Shown: positions 56,964 to 64,000 of the stretch, piece by piece
Layout: each line of letters opens with the position of its first letter
Position numbering within the stretch: position 1 is the first letter of the stretch
Assembly: GCA_964020085.1 (NCBI GenBank)
Contig: OZ026607.1
Location: 17,312,122 to 17,376,121, forward strand
DNA length: 64,000 nt
Source of the DNA: Micromussa lordhowensis
Lineage: Eukaryota; Cnidaria; Anthozoa; Scleractinia; Lobophylliidae
Reading direction: 5' to 3'
Notes under the pieces: model-generated
Database searches by the model: none
Told to the model about the DNA's origin: nothing
Seen by the model: the letters and a program-made list of their open reading frames with translations, nothing else
Translations under genes and position numbers: made by a program

Positions 56964-59900
56964 CTGTCCCGTGTCACACAGGCACGTGGAAATCACGTGA
57001 CCAGGGCCCAGCATCTCCGCGACCTGTGGAAATAACAGGGAAAAGCGATTCAAATACGACAAGGAACCCATACAACGACGAAAAGTAAATTATAAAATAT
57101 ACAGAAAAGAACGAGAGTTGTTAGACTGAGCCTCTAGTTTTTGTTACCGTGTTGCCAAGCAACATGATCATGGGCTTCTGACAAAACGCAAAGTTGATTT
57201 CAATTTACCTTGACAGCTGCAGCAACGTTTAAACCAGAGGATGCTCCTACAAAAAACCCTTCTTCGTGAAGTAAGAAGAAAGTCTGTTGAAGGAGGATCC
57301 AGAGAAATAATTAAAACAAACCTAAAAGTATCTCCTTAACACATGAATAATTCCTACTACCCGACTAAGTTACTTCAGAGGGATAATAACTAAAATCAAC
57401 CAATCAGGTTGCTCCATTGTCGGTCCAATATTCTATTGGATCGGACACTGACCCGAAAGATCCCGCAAGATCACTCTTGAAGATTTCCAGGTAGTTTCAG
57501 TCATGCAATAAATCTCTTATTAACCAAGCTTGCTCGGGCCGTACTGGGAAAAAATATCGGCCCTCGAACCGTGGGATCTATGCACCAAACGGTCACATGG
57601 TCCAAAATTTTCTGTGAACATGAAACTTTATGGGGACGTCGAGATTTTTTGCAACGTCCAGTTTTCTGCCGACGTCGAATGAGGGCCTCCAGGAAAAATG
57701 GGTAGCGTTCTCCCTTGACCCCTTGAAAATTTCACTTTTTGTACCTTGCTTTTTCCCTCGACTTCATCTCGGGAAATACTGAGATTCTCGGGAAACAAAA
57801 TTCACTGTTCCCCAAGGGACCAGTCATAAAGTGTTAAGTGTTCTCTTGTTACCCAAATCCCTGGGGGACCCTCTCGACTGTTGCCGTATGGGTGTCAAGT
57901 CTACTAACTATGATATGGAGGAGTATGGAGGCAAATGAAGAGGCATAAAGATGTATTAAGGCTGCTAAGGAAAATGTCTGCAGGTGTATGGGGGTGCATG
58001 AAGATGTATGAATTGTCCACACAGGTAGGACGGGGCGCGTATGAAGGCATTGTTGTTGTGTTTTGTGTTGACTTAAAATTTCGCTTTGTATTGCATTCAG
58101 AGTGAAATACTTTGCTGCAATTGTTATTGCAACTCTTGTAAGAATTTGAAATGTGGTAGTTGTTGAAACCTCTAAAAGTCCTTCAAGGCTCGTGGTGTAC
58201 TCTAAACTAAAAATAGAAATTCTCTCTACTGATATGATGGGTAAATTTGATTTCAGTTCTGAGAATTTCGTGGTCCATCAAGAAAATTTTCATGATAGGG
58301 CATACCAACAGATTACACTTTGTCTCACCATCTCAACTGCTTCTTTATCAGTCACAAACACAGCATCATCAATTGGAGCTCCTTTTAAGTTCATAGTTAC
58401 TCGTCCCTGTCCAATCCCTGTGTAGATAACAAAGCCATCAAAATTACACTTTTACAGTCCATGACATGTACTAATACATAAAATAAAATACAAAATATAT
58501 AAAAGGTTGTGACAATCCCTAGTTTGTCATTGTATTGTACACTTATACACAAGTGTAGAACTAAGTAAAGAATGACGACTTTGGAATGGCTAGAGAAAAG
58601 GTAGTTAAATCCATACTTTGCTCCAGCATGCTATACTTTAACACATGGAGAAGTGTGGAATTATATCAAGTGTACAAATTAGGGATTTCATGGCCATGTA
58701 CTGGACATTTATGTCTTATAGCACTACACTCTGGTGAAGGAAAGAAAGAATCGATGTCTGTCCATTTCACAGTGATATCTTTTAGGGGTCAAATAAACCT
58801 GGAGTCACACCCAGATTGGTCTCCATTTGGGGTTTAATTCCAATTTTCCAATGAACATCCCTAACCCTGATACATCTACTGTCACATGGTAGTTATCCCC
58901 CTTTCTGGAGGAGATGATCAAAAGGACTAACGCCCCTACCAGTAGATCAAATAATGAATCACAAGAAATGAAATAACAAGCAGTCTTATTAGCATGCAGT
59001 GAATGTAATTGATGAGTACCTTCTGTTATGGAGCTTCCATCGCTTCTTTTTAATTCCCCATATTTGAAGTAATTGTAGAGAACACTACCCTGTTGATAGT
59101 AACAAAAAATGCTTTCAGCATGGGTGGGGGGGGGGGGGATCCTTGTAATAAGCTAATGAGGATGTGCTACTGGATGGGGTTACATTTTCATGAGTGGATT
59201 AACTATAATGGGATTGCAATTTCGATTGAGTAACTAGAATGGGGTTGCACATTTTTAGGGTTTGGTGGTAAGGAAGTTCTGGCAAGTAGGGATTTAAAAA
59301 TGGGAAGATTCAAGGTAAAAAAGTTGTTACAGTTTTACATTCAGTTAAACAAATGTGTCACTTTATTTTCGGATGAACTAGTTAAAGGTTCAAAAGGTTA
59401 AAAGTAGATGCATAAACATAAGTGACTAAGTTTGGATCGCAAATTACATTTTCCCAAGTGACTAAGTTGAAGTCTATAATTCAGCAGGCCACAGAATAGA
59501 CTAGAAGGGATAGGGGTTCTGAGAGCAGAGGGGCACATACCCAGTAAAAATTGACCCAAATATCCCCCCCCTCCCCCACGAGACTGCTTGATGCTTGTTG
59601 ATGTGTGCTCTATGATGCTTGTTTTCAGTACAACTTTAAACCTCTCATGGGAGGTGTGGGGGCCTAATGGTTAGTGCATTCAAAGTAACAGGTTGAGTGA
59701 TGTGTTGGAGCTATTGTACATTGGAAGTGTTTTGTGGAGCAAATTGACAAATCACCTCAGGATCAGCTAAAACAACTTTAACATTTGGATTCTTTGATTT
59801 AAGATATGTCCCTACACCTGCAATTGAAAAGAAGAATAGATCAGAACAATTGGATAATGAGAACTTTGATTATCAGAGGTGAATAAGTCTACTGGATAAC

Positions 59901-62900
59901 ATGATGGACTTCCCGAAGAGTGATTCGGATTCATCAAGCCAGAGCTGTGTTCTTGTACAAGACACTTTACTCTCTCTCTCCCCGCCCAGGTACAGAAATA
60001 AATACCACTGAATTTCTAGTGGTCAGTGGGGGAAGAGTAACTCTGTGATGGACTATCATCCCATCCAGGGTGGAGAAGAAATACATCTAGTCACTTAATC
60101 CTCACATGCTTAGTGCTGCATGCACTCATGAGAACAAAAAGGACTAGAACTAATCTGTTAAACCTTTTTTCGGAAGTACAAAGAATTAACAATTATTATT
60201 GGACAAGGTTGAGCAAAATACCATGATTGGTCGGTGTCGAGCAGATCAATCATTTGCTGAAACCAAAGGCTAGACAAAATAATAACTGTTCTGCGAGACA
60301 CTGGCAAATCACAATATTTTGTAATAACTGAGTTCAATCATTGTTTTATCATGCAATTGGCAAGTTTGTTTTCAATTGATATTTAACCCACTCTTTGACT
60401 GCTCAGGGAAGCAATCTGCCATTTTTTACACAAGAGCATGGTTTCGATTTTGCACAAGCAGCATATTATTTGCAGCAAAACACATTTAGATGGTACTAGC
60501 AGAACTTTATTTGTAGGCAATATTAATTTTGCAGGTCATGTGGTCGACTCTAAACCAATGAAAAGAAAGAAAACATTGCATTGTACTTCAATTTACTTCA
60601 TAGAGTGAAGTTCCAGAAAATACCCATAGTCCCCATAGTCCCCATCCTCCCCATGGAAGGTCATCAGAAATTCCAAGGGGGTGGGGATCTCAAAAGCCCC
60701 GAAGAACCCAATACCTTCCATGGGAGGGGCAGGGATATTTTTTGGAACAGTAATATAGAAACAAATACTGGTCAACTGTTGGAACAAGTTGACAAAGGGA
60801 GAGGAGATTTAAACAAGTCTCTTTGATTTACCAGCTAATGTGCCCCCAGTCCCAGTAGAAAAAGTAACAGCATCTATCCGTCCATCTGTTTGATTCCAAA
60901 TTTCTGGTCCTGTAGTCTCAAAATGAGCTCTTCTATTGGCTATGTTGTCAAACTGAAAACAAAAAACTACTTATTAACCACAAGTGAGGTCTTTACGGAA
61001 AATCACAAACTGAGACCTTGCTGTATTGACTGAGTAATTGCAAGGTTGATACAGCAAGGCCAAGATTTGAGATTTTCCCATAAAGACCGAACATTCAAGG
61101 TTAATAAGTTGTTTACTATACAGCTTTTTGCTTTGTTTTTTCAGGCACATAATCAACTTGTGGGCATTATAGGAGAATAATGCCCTAGAATTAGCCAATC
61201 AGAGTGCAGGTTATATGGGGCTCTACAAACACAAGCCATGTAATAATACAAGTTAATAAATTGTCATAAATTAATCATTAATTAATTACAAAAACTAAAA
61301 TTTCAAACTTGAGATGGTAACCAGGACAGTTTAGGGAAAAATTTATTATAAATCATTCATAATTTATAAGATTGTAACTTATCTCTCTCATGCTCCTCCT
61401 ACACTACATGAATACAATTTTGGACGATTTTAAAAGTGTTCAAAATTAAACTGTCCACATTTTTGTAGCATCCAAACTTTTAAGTGTCTGAGATATTTAA
61501 AGTACAGCAAAATTCATTAGTTTACTTGATGGAGAAAACTCTAGTTGAGACACTTAATGGCTTGATGTAATTTGCTGTGTTATTTTCTTGTAGGTTAATC
61601 TGAAAAAAACTTAAGGGTGTAGTAAAACCATCATTTTCACTCAAAATGTTTTAGTCCAATTCGAATTTGATTGGGGCAAATTTACTTTAGGTACATTTCA
61701 ACAAAGTGACCAAAACATTTGTCTGAAATTTGTCTAAAATTTGATAAAAAGTGTCCAAAAATAAAACGTCCAAAGTAAAATGTCCAAAATTTCAACATCC
61801 GAAATTGTAATGCACTTAGCTGTTGAAAAACCCAATGGCAACTGCTATGCCAAGGGGAAAATCAAACATCATTCATCACCAGATTCTCATAAACACCTGA
61901 TTTGTCCAGATTGCATTCTCAATGGTCTCAGCAAATCTTCTAGCCTAAGTTGCAGAAAAAAATATTGTTAGCATCAGTAATAAATTGAATAAATTTAGCA
62001 CTGAAAAGTGGCTGAACCATTTGTCGCCCCCCTCCAACCCTGGTAAACCATAGATAAAATAATTTACTAACATTACTATAATGTTCAAAACTCAAGCAAA
62101 ACCACATCATATCATATTATATATATTATATAATATATTGCTTCACTTTTATGGTCTTCTAAAGTGCTGACCACAAAATAATTTGGTTGACATATAAAAT
62201 TACTGTAACATTAGTGGTGAATTAGAGGGAAAATGAGGGAAAATTGTCTATGAAGGTCAAGCTAACAAATTTGTCCAAAATTTCCAAGTCTCTGATTTTC
62301 ACTTATTGACCGGAAAAGTTGTGACAATTTTTCCTTAAAGTAGCTTAGGCACTGGGTCACAGGCTACCTACTGTAAGTTTGATTAACGTTCTTTACATTT
62401 TTAAAACAAAGCTTTTGCCCCAGGGGGGGGGGGGGGTACTCCTTTTTATGGGTATGTGCAGCCCCAAACAGTGTGGTTTTTCAACAGTTTTGGTCTAAAA
62501 TAGGCTGATACGTTTTTCACTGTGGCTTGGTATTGGGGAGGGGAGACCCCGCTTCAGGCTTTTTACTGATGAGTTTGCAAGGATTCTACCAGTCAGTGTA
62601 AAGACCTGTCTGGAAATCTTGCTTGAGTTAACTTTACTCACCTGATGATTGTAGTTCATAGGATCATCAAATGGTACAGCAGGGACTGGTCGTACATCAG
62701 CACCTAAAGTCTGAAGTACATCTATCTTTTCCTACACAACACCAAACACTGTCAATTAAAAATACTGACTTGCAAACTTGATGTAAAAGTTGAAATACTT
62801 TAGACAGAACACTCATTGAGCTAGCAGCACAATATCAGCATTAGGTACCTGGGATTGAGTGTTTGGCATATAAATAATGCACTTGTAACCTTTCGCAAGA

Positions 62901-62922
62901 CAGATGTGAGCAAGACCTATCC
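56964..62922 (-). CDS. Cysteine synthase (O-acetylserine sulfhydrylase-like), eight internal exons
   Basis: This is a fold-type II PLP enzyme that makes cysteine from an activated serine and sulfide. Exons: 62922-62849, 62731-62642, 60952-60832, 59817-59756, 59089-59020, 58417-58329, 57283-57209, 57023-56964, all GT-AG and in frame (about 213 residues). Visible motifs: [40 protein letters not shown], the TGTGGTLAG phosphate loop, [53 protein letters not shown] (SSG contacts the cofactor ring), and [16 protein letters not shown]. These fit the cysteine-synthase branch with fungal/invertebrate-type C-terminus better than cystathionine beta-synthase, whose C-terminal CBS domains are absent here. 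The N-terminal exons with the Schiff-base lysine (about 100 residues) should lie beyond 62.9 kb and were not found. The last exon after DTGQ was not found either. Confidence 0.88.
57284..58328. other. Cysteine synthase intron, no feature found
   Basis: About 1 kb between two exons on the minus strand. A C/G-mixed, repeat-like stretch at 57.53-57.88 kb (GGCCGTACTGGG, GGGAAATACTGAGATTCTCG phrases) may be an old transposon, but I cannot define its ends. Confidence 0.35.
59945..60110 (+). repeat. SINE-like repeat, copy 1
   Basis: AAGACACTTTACTCTC, CGCCCAGGTACAGAAATAAA, AGAGTAACTCTGTGATGGAC and TCATCCCATCCAGGG are matched in order, with changes, at 62995-63125. In a cysteine-synthase intron. Confidence 0.6.
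60969..61110 (+). repeat. Fold-back element in a cysteine synthase intron
   Basis: ACTTATTAACC, GAGGTCTTTACGGAAAATC and GACCTTGCTGTAT are mirrored by ATACAGCAAGGCC, GATTTTCCCATAAAGACC and GGTTAATAAGT. The arms are about 60 bp around a loop near 61035. It begins right after the exon acceptor at 60953-60958. Confidence 0.72.
61421..61815 (+). repeat. Dispersed repeat with GTCCAAAA phrases, copy 2
   Basis: This is the counterpart of 46745-47095: GACACTTAATGGCTTGATG, GGGCAAATTTACTTTAGG, AAAAAGTGTCCAAAAATAAA and CATCCGAAATTGTAATGCAC appear in the same order and orientation. More diverged than a recent copy would be. Confidence 0.68.
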
Positions 62923-62994
62923 CTGAAAAAGAAAATGAAATTTTAAATATTATCATCAATATTTTCGATCCTTATCCATATCCTGACCAAGGAC

Positions 62995-63125
62995 ATTGTG
63001 TTGTATTGTTGGGCAAGACACTTTACTCTCACAGTGCCTCTCCACCCAGGTGTATAAATGGGTGCTGTCGAATTTAATGCCAGGAGTAACCCTGCTATGG
63101 ACTAGGAGCTCATCCAAGGGGGAGT
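62995..63125 (+). repeat. SINE-like repeat, copy 2
   Basis: GGGCAAGACACTTTACTCTC, CCACCCAGGTGTATAAATGG and GAGTAACCCTGCTATGGAC match 59945-60110. It lies just before the 209-bp tandem duplication. Confidence 0.6.
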
Positions 63126-63129
63126 ATAT

Positions 63130-63530
63130 CTGTCTGGATTCGCAAAAACGTGGCTACAGAATTTGACTTGTCACTGATAATTTTGATACAATTCTGTCCT
63201 AGAGCTAGCTTTCCACAAGGCTTATCGTAGCTCAAATAAAAGGGGATAACTCTCCTGTATGCCTTTTGAGGCCAGGAAGACTAAATTCACCGTCTTTTCG
63301 TTGAATCAGGAATTGTTCAATTTAATAAATCCGTTGAAATATATGTCTGGATTTATGGAAACAGTGTTAATTTGACTTGTCACTGATAATCTTGATACAA
63401 TTCTGTCCTAGAGCTAGCTTTCCACAAGGCTTATCGTAGCTCAAATAAAAGGGGATAACTCTCCTGTATGCCTTTTGAGGCCAGGAAGACTAATTTCACC
63501 GTCTTTTCGTTGAATCAGGAATTTAATTAA
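63130..63530 (+). repeat. 209-bp tandem duplication
   Basis: The stretch from ATTTGACTTGTCACTGATAA (63161) to CGTTGAATCAGGAATT is repeated 209 bp later (63370) with only a few base changes over about 150 bp. It is in the intron between the possible first exon and the exon at 62922. No coding frame crosses it. Confidence 0.88.
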
Positions 63531-63859
63531 GAGTGCTTTCAACATGAAATTCGAGTCTAAATCAACATGAACGTACACTATGTCAAGAGCGCGGCGGAGA
63601 GCTTATCTACAACTTTCTGAAGGCCTGCATCATCCTAAATGGACTGAACAAGAGCTTCCTACATTGAGAATGGATTGAACTTCCACCAAAATAAGCCATA
63701 GTTAGCAGTAAGCGAACACTCAACATGTTGTCGTTACGTCAATTATCGCCCGGAAGCCACGCAAATAAATTTCTTCCGCACTAGCGAATCACAGACAGTT
63801 CTGATAGTTAGCTAAGCCGAGAACGCCTAGAATTGATAAAACAAGGAAATTCTACTCAC

Positions 63860-63902
63860 GATCAGCGCTTGAACTCATGTTCTTCACTCTGCTCGTGGCC
63901 AT
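63860..63902 (-). CDS. Possible alternative first exon of the cysteine synthase gene
   Basis: ATG at 63902-63900 opens 14 codons (MATSRVKNMSSSAD) and a codon base C, followed by a strong donor GTGAGT. The phase fits the exon at 62922, giving SSSADRIGLAH. In the family the residues before IGLAH are SSGNTG, with glycines that bind the cofactor phosphate, so this join would lack them and the catalytic lysine. The frame stays open upstream to a stop at about 63996-63998. It may be an alternative promoter product, a 5' UTR exon with the wrong start guessed, or chance. Confidence 0.35.
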
Positions 63903-64000
63903 GCTTTGCTCGCAAATAGCAATGTCCCGGATGAACTTGATTTTTGTCGAGCGCGGAACGGCAGATCCAGATTTCAAAAGATTTTCTCTAAGTCTTTAGC

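Overview
This is a 64 kb piece of animal nuclear DNA, AT-rich, with many introns and many small transposons. The genes are spliced (GT-AG introns) and resemble animal homologues, and the intergenic DNA is full of MITE-like and SINE-like repeats. The overall look, including the repeat types and a cysteine-synthase gene that vertebrates lack, suggests an anthozoan cnidarian, probably a stony coral. That assignment is inference; no organism-specific marker proves it.

Layout. (1) 1-16 kb holds two convergent NK2-class homeobox genes: the homeodomain exon of one on the + strand at about 4.0-4.5 kb, and a complete two-exon gene on the - strand at 12.6-11.5 kb. Each homeodomain exon begins at a phase-1 intron. 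The complete gene also has an eh1/TN repressor motif and an NK2-specific domain. (2) 16-22.8 kb is a repeat zone with a 26-bp minisatellite, a rearranged Penelope-like retroelement (reverse transcriptase and GIY-YIG pieces head to head), and two nearly identical TTAA-flanked MITEs in opposite orientation. (3) 22.86-51.34 kb is a complete XRN2 (Rat1) nuclear 5'-3' exoribonuclease gene on the + strand. I could place 36 coding exons that join in frame into 981 codons. Its introns carry most of the mobile elements and an 8-bp satellite. (4) 51.4-56.9 kb is intergenic, with MITEs, a tRNA-derived SINE and a perfect 41-bp palindrome. (5) 56.96-62.92 kb carries eight exons on the - strand of a PLP-dependent cysteine synthase (O-acetylserine sulfhydrylase-like) gene. 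Its N-terminal exons with the catalytic lysine, and its last exon, were not found; a possible alternative first exon lies at 63.86-63.90 kb.

How the genes relate. The NK2 genes are developmental transcription factors, XRN2 is housekeeping RNA machinery and the cysteine synthase is metabolic, so this is not a functional operon-like set. The notable point is linkage: XRN2 also sits beside NKX2-4 and NKX2-2 on human chromosome 20p11, so the arrangement here looks like ancient microsynteny.
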